A DNA stretch of 61,660 bases, from positions 1 through 61,660 of the forward strand of contig DASZRO010000029.1 in the NCBI GenBank assembly GCA_035550055.1, given 5' to 3'. How positions within the stretch are numbered: position 1 is the stretch's first letter; every line of letters starts with the position of its first letter. Position numbers and translations under genes: made by a program. Source of the DNA: Mycobacteriales bacterium. GTDB taxonomy: Bacteria > Actinomycetota > Actinomycetes > JAFAQI01. The notes under the pieces are model-generated. The model worked only from the letters and a program-made list of their open reading frames with translations, did no database searches and was not told the DNA's origin. Positions 16,545-24,987 of this stretch are shown one piece after another.

Positions 16545-17378
16545 ATGGCTCGCAACGACGTACTCGTCGACGCGGACTGGGTCGAGGCGCACCTCGACGA
16601 CCCCAAGGTCGTCCTGGTCGAGGTCGACGAGGACACCGCGGCGTACGACAAGAACCACATCCGCAACGCAGTGCGGATCGACTGGAAGCGCGACCTGCAG
16701 GACCCGGTCCGTCGCGACTTCGTCAGCAAGGAGCAGTTCGAGGCGCTGCTGTCGGAGCGCGGCATCGCCAACGACGACACGGTCGTCCTGTACGGCGGGA
16801 ACAACAACTGGTTCGCGTCGTACGCGTACTGGTACTTCAAGCTCTACGGCCACTCCGACGTCAAGCTGATGGACGGCGGCCGCAAGAAGTGGGAGCTCGA
16901 CAGCCGTGAGCTGGTCGCCGAGCAGCCGAACCGCCCGGCCACGTCGTACCGCGCCTCGGAGCCGAACAACGACATCCGCGCCTTCCGCGACGAGGTCGTC
17001 GCCGCGATCGGGGTCAAGAACCTCGTCGACGTCCGCTCGCCCGACGAGTTCTCCGGGAAGCTCCTCGCGCCGGCGCACCTGCCGCAGGAGCAGTCGCAGC
17101 GCGCGGGCCACGTGGCCAGCGCGGTCAACATCCCGTGGAGCAAGGCGGCCAACGAGGACGGCACGTTCCGCTCCGACGACGAGCTGACTGAGCTCTACAA
17201 GAGCGAAGGGGTCGACTTCGGCAAGGAGACCATCGCCTACTGCCGGATCGGTGAGCGCAGCGCGCACACCTGGTTCGTGCTGCACGAGCTGCTCGACCAG
17301 AGCGGCGTGAAGAACTACGACGGCTCGTGGACCGAGTACGGGTCGCTCGTCGGTGTGCCGATCGAGAAGGACGTCTGA
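16545..17378 (+). CDS. cysA2: Thiosulfate sulfurtransferase (rhodanese), CysA2/SseA type
   Basis: 277 residues, the same length as mycobacterial CysA2, with two rhodanese domains. The inactive N-terminal half has YGGNNNWFASYAYWYFK; the C-terminal half has NLVDVRSPDEFSGK, PAHLPQEQSQR, and the active-site loop CRIGERSAHTWF with the persulfide-carrying Cys. It transfers sulfane sulfur from thiosulfate to acceptors such as cyanide or protein thiols in the cytosol. The ATG has AAAGGAG at 10 bases. It is followed after three bases by sseC, and preceded by a Cys-rich leader ORF and hairpin that probably tie expression to cysteine supply. Confidence 0.95.
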   Translation: MARNDVLVDADWVEAHLDDPKVVLVEVDEDTAAYDKNHIRNAVRIDWKRDLQDPVRRDFVSKEQFEALLSERGIANDDTVVLYGGNNNWFASYAYWYFKLYGHSDVKLMDGGRKKWELDSRELVAEQPNRPATSYRASEPNNDIRAFRDEVVAAIGVKNLVDVRSPDEFSGKLLAPAHLPQEQSQRAGHVASAVNIPWSKAANEDGTFRSDDELTELYKSEGVDFGKETIAYCRIGERSAHTWFVLHELLDQSGVKNYDGSWTEYGSLVGVPIEKDV

Positions 17379-17381
17379 GAC

Positions 17382-17681
17382 ATGTGTGGAGCACCTGACC
17401 AGGCGACGATCAGTCGCGAAGGAATCCCGAGCGGCGAGACCGTGATCCAGGGTATCGTCTACCAGGGCGACGCGCCGGTCTCCGGCGGCTACGTCCGGCT
17501 GCTCGAGGCGGGCGGCGAGTTCACCGCTGAGGTGATCACGTCGGCGACCGGCCAGTTCCGCTTCTTCGTCAAGCCGGGGACGTGGAACGTGCGCGTCATC
17601 CCCGGCGGCGGCCACGAGGGCGGCGACGCCAAGGTGGACGTGTCCGAGGGCGAGATCAGCGAGGTGCGGATCTCGGTCTGA
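17382..17681 (+). CDS. sseC: SseC/DUF1416 protein
   Basis: 99 residues beginning MCGAPDQ, the invariant start of the DUF1416/SseC family. The body is a transthyretin-like beta fold: GIVYQGDAPVSGGYVRLL, then FTAEVITSATGQFRFFVKPG, then WNVRVIPGGG. In actinobacteria it almost always follows the CysA2/SseA rhodanese, as it does here with a three-base gap, and is thought to assist sulfur transfer, although its biochemical role is not settled. A strong terminator hairpin follows the stop, closing a two-gene operon plus leader. Confidence 0.93.
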   Translation: MCGAPDQATISREGIPSGETVIQGIVYQGDAPVSGGYVRLLEAGGEFTAEVITSATGQFRFFVKPGTWNVRVIPGGGHEGGDAKVDVSEGEISEVRISV

Positions 17682-17702
17682 GGACCGTGGCTTCTCGGCG
17701 TT

Positions 17703-17734
17703 GGCCGCTCATCCGGTTTGCCGGACGGGCGGCC
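17703..17734 (+). terminator. Terminator of the cysA2-sseC operon
   Basis: A 14-position stem around TTTG: GGCCGCTCATCCGG pairs with CCGGACGGGCGGCC apart from one wobble and one mismatch. It starts 22 bases after the sseC stop. Confidence 0.7.
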
Positions 17735-17762
17735 TTCGTCGTTGGTCGGTAACAATGTGCGG

Positions 17763-18215
17763 GTGTCCGACGACCGGGTGGCGCCCGCGGCCAGCCCGGT
17801 GGCGACGCTCGTCGCCGAAGGTCACGCCGGGGGACAGCGTCCGTCGCTGAAGGAATCGCTGGTGCGCTTCCTCGTCACCGGCGTGTGCAGCCTCGGGGCG
17901 GACTTCGCGTTCCTGTACGGCCTGCACTCCGGCGCCGGCACGTCCCTCACTCTGGCCACGGTCGTCGGGTCCCTGGCCGCGGTGATCGTCAACTACACGC
18001 TCAACCGCAACTGGACGTTCCAGGCGACCGCGTCGCACGGCTCCGTGGTCGGGCCGTACTTGCTGATGGTCGCCGTCAACGTGGGATCCACGCTGCTGAT
18101 CGTGCGTGGGCTGACCCACCTCGGGCTCTACTACCTCGTCAGCAAGCTGGTGGCGGTGGCCGTCAACGCCGTACTCAACTTCGTGAGCGCCCGCTACTGG
18201 GTGTTCAAGTACTAG
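17763..18215 (+). CDS. GtrA-family membrane protein
   Basis: 150 residues with four hydrophobic helices in the GtrA pattern: LVRFLVTGVCSLGADFAFLY, then VVGSLAAVIVNYTLNRNWTF (the conserved NYxLNRxWxF segment), a third helix, and a fourth ending VLNFVSARYWVFK. GtrA-like proteins are membrane partners in moving or modifying lipid-linked sugars for surface polysaccharides. The N-terminal 35 residues are hydrophilic. GTG at 17763 is chosen because AACAAT lies six bases upstream as a plausible leaderless -10; GTG at 17757 is also in frame. It is separate from the main glycan locus by one SDR gene and one short gap. Confidence 0.88.
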   Translation: MSDDRVAPAASPVATLVAEGHAGGQRPSLKESLVRFLVTGVCSLGADFAFLYGLHSGAGTSLTLATVVGSLAAVIVNYTLNRNWTFQATASHGSVVGPYLLMVAVNVGSTLLIVRGLTHLGLYYLVSKLVAVAVNAVLNFVSARYWVFKY

Positions 18216-18237
18216 CGAGCGAATGCCCGTCCGCTCG
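18216..18237. terminator. Bidirectional hairpin between GtrA and SDR genes
   Basis: CGAGCG and CGCTCG pair across a 10-base loop and exactly fill the 23-base gap between two convergent stop codons. Confidence 0.5.
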
Positions 18238-18238
18238 G

Positions 18239-19015
18239 TCAGCGGGGTTGCATGCGGATGCCGGCGTCCAGCCGTACTGACTCCGCGTTGAAGTAGCTGT
18301 TGCGCAGCATCTCCAGCGCCAGCGTCGCGTACTCCTCGGCCTGGCCGAGCCGCTTCGGGAACAGCACCTGCTTGCCGAGGTTCGCCTTGAACTCCTCGGC
18401 CCCCGGACCCTCGCCGTAGATCGGGGTGTCGATCAGGCCGGGCAGGATCGTGTTGACCCGTACGCCGATCGCCGACAGGTCGCGTGCCACCGGCAGCGTC
18501 ATGCCGACGATGCCGCCCTTGGACGACGAGTACGCCGCCTGGCCGATCTGCCCGTCCTCGGCCGCGACGGACGCGGTGAGCACGATCGCGCCGCGACCGC
18601 CGTCGGCGTCGGGCGCGTTGCGGCTCATCGCGGTGGCCGCGATCCGGACGCAGTCGAAGCTGCCGGTCAGGTTGATCGCGATCACGAGCTTGTACATGTC
18701 GAGGTTGAACGCCGAGGCGTACTCGCCGTCCTTGCCCACGGTGCGCTGTGCCGACCCGATCCCCGCGCAGCACACCAGAGAGCGCAACGGCGCCATGCCG
18801 ACCGCGGTGTCGACCGCTTCGATGATCTGGTCGGTGTTGGTCACGTCGGTGTGGACGAACACGCCGCCGATCTCCTTGGCGAGCGTCTCGCCCTTGTCGT
18901 CCTGGACGTCCGCGACCACGACGCCCACCCCCTGCTGAGCGAGCAGGCGAGACGTCGCGGCGCCGAGCCCGGAGGCGCCACCGGTGACAACGGCCGAGGT
19001 CTGGTTCAGATCCAT
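18239..19015 (-). CDS. SDR oxidoreductase, HSD10-like 3-hydroxyacyl-CoA dehydrogenase
   Basis: 258 residues with the classical short-chain dehydrogenase layout: nucleotide-binding TGGASGLGAATSRLL, D in VVVADVQDD (favouring NAD), CCAGI in the NAG position, catalytic Ser in TASVAAEDG, and YSSSKGG with catalytic Tyr and Lys. NTILPGLIDTPIYG and the insertion before GGRGAIVLTAS resemble type-10 17beta-hydroxysteroid/3-hydroxyacyl-CoA dehydrogenases that act in fatty-acid or sterol beta-oxidation. The substrate is not proven. It stands alone on the minus strand, convergent with gtrA and divergent from the GH5 gene. Confidence 0.88.
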   Translation of the reverse strand: MDLNQTSAVVTGGASGLGAATSRLLAQQGVGVVVADVQDDKGETLAKEIGGVFVHTDVTNTDQIIEAVDTAVGMAPLRSLVCCAGIGSAQRTVGKDGEYASAFNLDMYKLVIAINLTGSFDCVRIAATAMSRNAPDADGGRGAIVLTASVAAEDGQIGQAAYSSSKGGIVGMTLPVARDLSAIGVRVNTILPGLIDTPIYGEGPGAEEFKANLGKQVLFPKRLGQAEEYATLALEMLRNSYFNAESVRLDAGIRMQPR

Positions 19016-19055
19016 GCCGGGAAACCTATCGGGCGTCCGTTTCAGGTCGCCGCAC

Positions 19056-19061
19056 TAGCCT
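19056..19061 (+). promoter_or_regulatory. -10 box (TAGCCT) for a leaderless GH5 operon transcript
   Basis: TAGCCT ends seven bases before GTG 19069, and no Shine-Dalgarno is present. It is the only promoter-like signal before the GH5-GT4-GT2-GT4 gene run. Confidence 0.45.
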
Positions 19062-19068
19062 GCTCGTC

Positions 19069-20766
19069 GTGCCAGGCAGCGTTCGCGAGCAGTGGCAGGA
19101 GCGAGCCGGCACCATCGCCATCGCCATCGTGGTGACCGTGCTGATCGCCGTCGGTGCGCTGATCGCGAGTCGTGGCGGGTCGAGCCCGTCAAGCGCTGTT
19201 CCCACGACGACCAGCCCGCCGCAAGCCCTGCCGGTCGGCGCCTCGCTTCGCCCGGCCGAGCTGCTCAAAGGCGCCGCGTCGGACTTCGAGGGCGGCACCG
19301 GCGACTGGATCGCCGACGCGGCGTCGCTGACCCTTGCCGCGGGCGGCTACCAGAGCTCCGGGTCGTTGTCGGTGGCGCCGGCGGGCGGCACGTCGCCCAC
19401 CACGGCACCCACGGACACCGCCAGCCCCGCGGACGGCAGCGACCTCGACGTACCCGCGCTGACCGCCTGGTCGCCCGAGCAGGACGCCTCCGCCGGCGAC
19501 CGGTTCGTGGGCAACGCCTACGTCAAGACCGCGTCCGGGGACAGCATCGTGCAGCTCGAGATGCGGTTCATCGACGCGGCGGGCAACGTCACCGACACCG
19601 AGTACGGCGAGCCGGTGCGCGACACCGAGCGATGGGGCCAGCCACCGGTGGTCGCCGCGATCTCGCCGAAGGGAACGACCCACGTCGAGCTCGGCGTGTC
19701 CTTCCCTGCCTCGACCGCGGCGTCGGACCAGTACGTCGACCAGGCGACCCTCGCCGAGACGCCCGGCGGCCACGCGCGCGTCGTCGGCCCGCTGACCACG
19801 CGCGGCAACCAGATCCTCGACGGCAACGGGCAGCCGCTGATCCTGCGGGGCATGCAGCGGTTCGGTCTCGAAGGCGGCTCGAAGAACCCGCTGCCGACCG
19901 AGGCCGAGATCGCGCAGCTGTCGATGTGGGGAGCCAACGAGGTCCGGATCTCCCTCGGCGAGCAGCTGTGGCTCCAGACGTCCTGCTACTACCAGGCCGA
20001 CTACCCGCAGGAGGTCGACAAGGTCGTCAACTGGGTGACCTCGCGCGGCATGGTCGCGCTGATCAACCTGCACTTCTCCACCGCGGGCGACTGCCGGCCT
20101 CCGACGCTGACCCCGATGGCCGACTCGCCGGGCTCGCTGACGTTCTGGCAGGAGGTCGCGACCCGCTACCAGAGCAACCCGCTCGTCGCGTTCGACCTGT
20201 TCAACGAGCCGTACGTGCCGCAGTCGATCTGGCTCAACGGCGGCGCCTTCACCTTCGACGGTCATGGTGTCGCCGCTGCGGGAATGCAGCAGCTCTACGA
20301 CGCGGTGCGCAACACCGGGGCCAAGAACCTGATCGTCGTCAGCGGGCTGAACTACGCCAGCGAAGCGCCGACCGCGTTCGTCGACGGCGTCAACCTCGCC
20401 TACGGCGTCCACGCCTACACCTGCCCGCAGGCGCCCCCGCCGCACTGCACCAAGGCCTACGCCGCCGACCCGTACGACCCGTCCCCGATCCTCGACCGCT
20501 GGCTGCCGCTGGCGAAGGACCACCCGCTGATCATCAGCGAGTTCGGGTTCCCCAACGGCGACAACAGCGTCTACAACGCCAACCTCGTCGGCTACGCCAC
20601 GGCGCACGACCTGGGCTGGAGCGCGTTCGCGTGGGACGGCGGCACGGACGGGCTGTTCGACCTGGTGCAGAGCCGCCCGGCCTCCGACGGCACGACCATC
20701 GAGCCCAACGCCGCCGGCATGCCCCTGGTCGCCGCCTACGCCCTGAACTGGCCGGCACAACCGTGA
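19069..20766 (+). CDS. Membrane-anchored GH5 glycoside hydrolase
   Basis: 565 residues. An N-terminal helix (TIAIAIVVTVLIAVGALIA, about 14-33) anchors the protein with the catalytic part outside. Residues about 60-235 form a jelly-roll-like carbohydrate-binding region. The GH5 barrel starts at LDGNGQPLILRGMQRFG; the acid/base is Glu380 in DLFNEP and the nucleophile is Glu491 in ISEFGFPN, with HAYTC between. GH5 enzymes are retaining endo-glycosidases (cellulase, mannanase and others); specificity cannot be read here. Its position at the head of a glycosyltransferase gene run suggests trimming or release of the same polymer rather than nutrition. Confidence 0.88.
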   Translation: MPGSVREQWQERAGTIAIAIVVTVLIAVGALIASRGGSSPSSAVPTTTSPPQALPVGASLRPAELLKGAASDFEGGTGDWIADAASLTLAAGGYQSSGSLSVAPAGGTSPTTAPTDTASPADGSDLDVPALTAWSPEQDASAGDRFVGNAYVKTASGDSIVQLEMRFIDAAGNVTDTEYGEPVRDTERWGQPPVVAAISPKGTTHVELGVSFPASTAASDQYVDQATLAETPGGHARVVGPLTTRGNQILDGNGQPLILRGMQRFGLEGGSKNPLPTEAEIAQLSMWGANEVRISLGEQLWLQTSCYYQADYPQEVDKVVNWVTSRGMVALINLHFSTAGDCRPPTLTPMADSPGSLTFWQEVATRYQSNPLVAFDLFNEPYVPQSIWLNGGAFTFDGHGVAAAGMQQLYDAVRNTGAKNLIVVSGLNYASEAPTAFVDGVNLAYGVHAYTCPQAPPPHCTKAYAADPYDPSPILDRWLPLAKDHPLIISEFGFPNGDNSVYNANLVGYATAHDLGWSAFAWDGGTDGLFDLVQSRPASDGTTIEPNAAGMPLVAAYALNWPAQP

Positions 20767-20784
20767 CGCCGTGGCGGTGAGCGG

Positions 20785-21879
20785 GTGAGGGTGCTGCTCG
20801 TCCACGACGAACCCGTCGACGCCGGGTACGGCGCCGAGGCCTACGTACGCCGGCTCGCCGCGGGGCTTCGGGCAGCCGGTGACACGGTGGAGGTCCTCGC
20901 CGGTGAGCGCCGTCATCGCGGTCTGGCGAAGACCCTCGACGTCTGGGATCCCGTGGCGCGCCGCCTGGTCGCCGGCCGGGTGCGGACCTTCCAGCCCGAT
21001 CTCGTCCACCATCACAACGTCAGCCGCGAGCTGTCCGCGAGCGTGGTGGGCGTCTGCGGCGTACCCGAGGTCATGACGCTGCACGACCGTCGGCTCTTCG
21101 GCGCGCGCGAGCACTCGCCGGCTTCCCCCAAGCGGGTCGTCGAGGCGCTCGGTGCGCGCGCTGTGCTGCGCGCGGCCCGCCGCGGCCTCAGCGCCACCAT
21201 CGGCGTCAGCGAGGAAGTGTCGAGACTCGCCCGTGACGCCGAGCTGCCTGCCGTGTCGACAGTCGGGGTGCCGGCCGCTGATCCGGTCGGCGTGCTGGTT
21301 CCGGCGGCGCAGTGCCGCGACCTGCTGGTGACGGCCCGCCTGGCGCCGGACAAGGGTGTGGACGTGATCGTCGACGCGTTCGCCCGCCTCGGCGAGGCTG
21401 CGGCGGCCAGCCGCCTGCTGATTGCCGGCGCCGGTCCGGACGAAGCGGCGCTGCGCCGACGAGCCCGGCCGCTCGGCAGCCGGGTCGAGTTCCTCGGCTG
21501 GCTCGACGAGACCGAGCTGTCCGGGCTGCTCGGCCGGGTACGCGCCGTCGTCGTGGCCTCGGTGCCCCGCCGGCGCCCGGAAGGGTCGTCGCTGGCCGCA
21601 GTGGAGGCAGCCCGGCATCGCCGGGCGGTCGTGGGCTGCGACGACCCGGCCGTCGCCGAAGTCGTGCGGGCGCTCGGCGCCGGGCCCGTCGTACCGGCGG
21701 GCGACGTGGGTGCGCTGGCAGAGGCGTTGCGTGCGCTGCTCGCCGACGACGCGGCCGTGGCGCGGTACGCCGACGCGGCGGCGGCCGCGGCGCGCGCCCA
21801 TTCCGTCGAGGCCGTGGCCGAACGCACCCGTGAGGTCTACCGGCAGGCGCTCGCCGAGGGGCCGCGTCGCCGTGCGTGA
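20785..21879 (+). CDS. GT4-type glycosyltransferase
   Basis: 364 residues in the GT-B fold. The N-terminal half starts VRVLLVHDEPVDAGYGAEAYVRRLAAGL, and the donor-binding half has LVTARLAPDKGVDVIVDAF, then RRRPEGSSLAAVEAARHRRA, the equivalent of the EX7E motif. There is no membrane segment; it should work at the cytosolic face on a lipid-linked or nucleotide-sugar step. It starts 18 bases after the GH5 stop and overlaps the next GT2 gene by eight bases, so these are one operon. Sugar specificity unknown. Confidence 0.85.
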   Translation: MRVLLVHDEPVDAGYGAEAYVRRLAAGLRAAGDTVEVLAGERRHRGLAKTLDVWDPVARRLVAGRVRTFQPDLVHHHNVSRELSASVVGVCGVPEVMTLHDRRLFGAREHSPASPKRVVEALGARAVLRAARRGLSATIGVSEEVSRLARDAELPAVSTVGVPAADPVGVLVPAAQCRDLLVTARLAPDKGVDVIVDAFARLGEAAAASRLLIAGAGPDEAALRRRARPLGSRVEFLGWLDETELSGLLGRVRAVVVASVPRRRPEGSSLAAVEAARHRRAVVGCDDPAVAEVVRALGAGPVVPAGDVGALAEALRALLADDAAVARYADAAAAAARAHSVEAVAERTREVYRQALAEGPRRRA

Positions 21880-22798
21880 ACCGCTGTCCGTCGTCGTCCC
21901 CACCCGGGACCGCCCGGCCATGCTCGACCGCTGCCTGGCCGCATTGCGGGCTGAGCTGACCGACGCCGACGAGATCGTCGTCGTCGACTCCGCCTCCGCC
22001 GACGCTGCGGCCGTGGCTGCTGCGGCGGCTCGGGCGGGTGCCCGGCTGGTGCGCAGTGACCGGGCCGGCGCGAGCCTCGCCCGCAACGCCGGGTGGCGGG
22101 CTGCCGCACATGACCTGGTCGGCTTCGTCGACGACGACGTGCGCGTGCGGGCGGGCTGGGCGGCCGGGCTCGTCGCGGCGTTCTCCGACGACTCGGTCGC
22201 CTTCGTGACCGGTCGGGTCGTCGTACCCGACGCCCAGGCGGCCGCCGAGCGGCCGGTTGCGGTCAGCAGCCGGACCTCCCGGGAGCGGCTGCACCCCGGT
22301 CTGGCCGGCGACCTCGGCGCGAGCGCGAACCTCGCCGTACGCCGGTCCGCGCTGGAGCGGGTCGGCGGGTTCGACGAGACCCTCGGGCCGGGGACCTGGG
22401 CGTGCAGCGCCGAGGACCTCGACCTGTTCGACCGGCTGTTCCGGTGCGGATTCGCTGGTTTGTTCGAACCGGACGCGCTTGCCGAGCACGACCAGTGGCG
22501 ATCCCGCCCGCAACTGATCCAGCTCGACTGGCGTTATGGGAAGGGAATGGGCGTGCGCATCGCCAGACTGGCGCGCTGGGACCGCCCGCGAGCGAGGCGA
22601 CTGTTGCGCGAGGCGGTCATCGAACAGGGGCTGAGGCCGGTGTTAGATGATCTCCGGCACGGCTACGAGTTCGGCGCGATCACGGTCGCAACCCGTACCC
22701 TGGGTACGTTGCTGGGCCTGGTGGTGGGCACGGGCGGGGCGTGGGTAGGACGAGCGGGACGTCGCGGACAGGCGGATCGGGGCGAGCGAGAGGTATGA
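21872..22798 (+). CDS. GT2-family glycosyltransferase
   Basis: 308 residues, GT-A fold. LSVVVPTRDRPAMLDRCL opens the domain, a DxD-like metal site appears in VGFVDDDVRVR, and the acceptor region has GGFDETLGPGTWACSAEDLDLFDRLF. GTG 21872 is chosen because it overlaps the preceding stop by eight bases, as in its neighbours. The last 40 residues are hydrophobic then basic (LGTLLGLVVGTGGAWVG), perhaps a membrane contact. It closely resembles the GT2 proteins at 24984, 30835 and 31743 in the VVPTRDRP and RARNAGWRA segments, indicating local duplication. Confidence 0.85.
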   Translation: MREPLSVVVPTRDRPAMLDRCLAALRAELTDADEIVVVDSASADAAAVAAAAARAGARLVRSDRAGASLARNAGWRAAAHDLVGFVDDDVRVRAGWAAGLVAAFSDDSVAFVTGRVVVPDAQAAAERPVAVSSRTSRERLHPGLAGDLGASANLAVRRSALERVGGFDETLGPGTWACSAEDLDLFDRLFRCGFAGLFEPDALAEHDQWRSRPQLIQLDWRYGKGMGVRIARLARWDRPRARRLLREAVIEQGLRPVLDDLRHGYEFGAITVATRTLGTLLGLVVGTGGAWVGRAGRRGQADRGEREV

Positions 22799-22802
22799 CG
22801 CG

Positions 22803-24038
22803 GTGAAGTTGGCGCTCTACCACCCGTGGATCTACGTCACGGGCGGGATCGAACGCACGCTTCACGAGATCGCCAGCCGCAGCCGCCACGACTGGACGCT
22901 CTACACCCACCACTACGACTCGGCGGGCACCTTCCCGGGCTTGCGCGACGCCCGCATCGTCGTCCTCGAGCCGCAGGTCTCGGTCCGCCGGGCACTTCCG
23001 GCGCTCGCGCAAGCGGCGTACCGGATCAGCCGCACCGAGCTGCCGCTGCACGACGAGCAGGGCCTGCTGGTCTCCTCCGAAGGTCTCGGCGACTTCGTCG
23101 TCGCCCGCAACGACCTGCCGACCGTCTGCTACTGCCACACGCCGCTGAAGATCCTGCACGACCCGGTCACCCGCCAGGCGCTGCGCTCGCGCAGCCTGCG
23201 CAAGTACGCCGCGCTGCTCGCGCTCGCGCCCGGCTTCAAGGCGGTCGACCGGCGGATGTGGAAGCGCTACTCCTACGTGCTCGCCAACAGCCAGGAGACC
23301 GCGCACCGCATCGAGCGGGCCGGGCTGCCCGCCGAGGAGATCGAGGTGCTGCACCCGGGCGTCGACCTGGAGCAGTTCACGCTGCACCCGACGCTGCCGC
23401 GCGAGAACTTCTTCCTCGTCGCCGGCCGCATCATGTGGGAGAAGCGCATCGAGCTGGCGATCCAGGCGCTGCGCGTCGCGCGTCAGAACGGCATGGACGC
23501 CTCGATGGTGGTGGCCGGCGGCGTCGACAGCAAGAGCCGGCCGTACCTGCAGACGTTGCGCCAGCACGCGGCGGGCCTGCCGGTCGAGTTCCTGATCCAC
23601 CCGAGCGACGAAGAGCTCGCCTCGCTCTACGCCCGGTGCATGGCGGTCGTGTTCACCGCGCCCAACGAGGACTGGGGGATCGTGCCGCTCGAGGCGATGG
23701 CCTCGGGTGCGCCGGTGCTCGCCGTCGACGCCGGTGGGCCGCGCGAGAGCGTGATCCACAACGTCACCGGCTGGCTGCTGCCGCCCACGCCGTGGGCCTT
23801 CGCGGAGCAGATGAGCATCGTTGCCGCCGACGGGCCGAACGGGCGGCTGGTCTCGCGTCGCGCGACGCGCCGTCGCGCTCAGCAGTTCGCCGCAGAGGCC
23901 TTCGTACGCCGGCTCGACGACGTCATGGAGGAGGTCGTCCTCAACGGCGGCGTGGCCCGGCCGATCCTGCCGGTAGCGAAGCTGCCAGTTGCCGCCCCAC
24001 GTCTTGCCAAGACCGCTTCGGAGGAGTCGCGGGGCTGA
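22803..24038 (+). CDS. GT4-type glycosyltransferase
   Basis: 411 residues. MKLALYHPWIYVTGGIERT begins the GT-B fold with a glycine-rich acceptor loop; VCYCHTPLKILHDP is typical of mannosyltransferase-like GT4 enzymes; NFFLVAGRIMWEKRIELAIQA and EDWGIVPLEAMASGAPV (EX7E) form the donor site. It follows the GT2 gene after four bases. Its last 98 bases overlap the convergent minus-strand gene, both frames being well-formed, with this one ending RLAKTASEESRG. Cytosolic, on the nucleotide-sugar side of glycan assembly; the sugar is not predictable. Confidence 0.87.
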   Translation: MKLALYHPWIYVTGGIERTLHEIASRSRHDWTLYTHHYDSAGTFPGLRDARIVVLEPQVSVRRALPALAQAAYRISRTELPLHDEQGLLVSSEGLGDFVVARNDLPTVCYCHTPLKILHDPVTRQALRSRSLRKYAALLALAPGFKAVDRRMWKRYSYVLANSQETAHRIERAGLPAEEIEVLHPGVDLEQFTLHPTLPRENFFLVAGRIMWEKRIELAIQALRVARQNGMDASMVVAGGVDSKSRPYLQTLRQHAAGLPVEFLIHPSDEELASLYARCMAVVFTAPNEDWGIVPLEAMASGAPVLAVDAGGPRESVIHNVTGWLLPPTPWAFAEQMSIVAADGPNGRLVSRRATRRRAQQFAAEAFVRRLDDVMEEVVLNGGVARPILPVAKLPVAAPRLAKTASEESRG

Positions 24039-24987
24039 GCCGGTCGAGCAGCCCATCCCGCAGCGCCGCCGCCCACGCGGCCACGTCACCCGGCGGTACC
24101 ACTCTGGCGGTGCCGGCCGTGCTCTCCCGCAGCGCGGGGATGTCGCTGACGAGCGCCGGAGTGCCGCACGACATCGCCTCCAGCGGCGGCAGCCCGAACC
24201 CCTCGTACCGGCTCGGGTAGAGCAGCACCTTCGCGCCGGTGAGCAGCGCGACCAGGTCGTCGTCGCCGGCATGGCCGATCGTGCGCACCCGCGGGGCGTC
24301 GGGCAGGTGCACCGGCGCGAACGTCGGGTGGCCCGAGCCGACCAGCACCAGGTCGTGCTGCAGCTCGTCGACGACGGCTCGGTGGGCCGCGACCGCCGTC
24401 GCCGCGTCCTTGCGCGGGTCGGCCCAGCCGACCAGCAACGCATAGTCCTCGGTGAGTCCGAAGCTGTCGCGGACCCGGGCAACCTCGGCCGGCGAGGCAG
24501 GCCGGAACCGTTCGTCGACGGCCGGCGGCACCACCGTGATGCGGTCGCGGGCCACGCCGTGCGCGGCGAGCTCGTCGCCGACGGCGGCGGACACCGTGAT
24601 GACCTGACGTGCCCGTCGCGCCGCGACCAGCACCGTGCGCGCGTAGAGCCGCATCGATCCGGCGAACCAGTGCGGTCCGACGGCGGCGGCGAGGTCGTGG
24701 ACGACGACGACGCCCGGGCGGGCGACCGGCGCGGTGTTGGTCAGCGACCAGATGGTGCTGCCGCGCGCCGCCGCCGGGAGCACGACCTGCTCCCACAACC
24801 GACCGCCGATCCGGCCGTTCGGCACCGGCAACGCCCGGTCGGCGAGCGGGTCGTCGACGCGGCCCGGAGTCCACACTTCGAACTCGACGCCCGCGTCACG
24901 CGCCGCGACCAGGAAGCCACGGGCGACGCGATGCAGTCCGGTCGGTCGTGCGGTCAGGAACCGGCCGTCGACCACGAGACCGGTCAT
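23941..24987 (-). CDS. GT4-type glycosyltransferase
   Basis: 348 residues. The ATG at 24987 overlaps the stop of the upstream GT2 gene (ATGA). GT-B features: VVDGRFLTARPTGLHRVARG at the N-terminus, VVVHDLAAAVGPHW, TVVPPAVDERF, YALLVGWADPRKDAATAV and SRYEGFGLPPLEAMSCGTPA (EX7E). The pattern is close to the mannosyltransferases of O-antigen loci. Its C-terminal 32 codons run antisense to the end of the neighbouring plus-strand GT4 gene, a 98-bp convergent overlap. Confidence 0.87.
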   Translation of the reverse strand: MTGLVVDGRFLTARPTGLHRVARGFLVAARDAGVEFEVWTPGRVDDPLADRALPVPNGRIGGRLWEQVVLPAAARGSTIWSLTNTAPVARPGVVVVHDLAAAVGPHWFAGSMRLYARTVLVAARRARQVITVSAAVGDELAAHGVARDRITVVPPAVDERFRPASPAEVARVRDSFGLTEDYALLVGWADPRKDAATAVAAHRAVVDELQHDLVLVGSGHPTFAPVHLPDAPRVRTIGHAGDDDLVALLTGAKVLLYPSRYEGFGLPPLEAMSCGTPALVSDIPALRESTAGTARVVPPGDVAAWAAALRDGLLDRLSPATPPKRSWQDVGRQLAASLPAGSAGPRRR

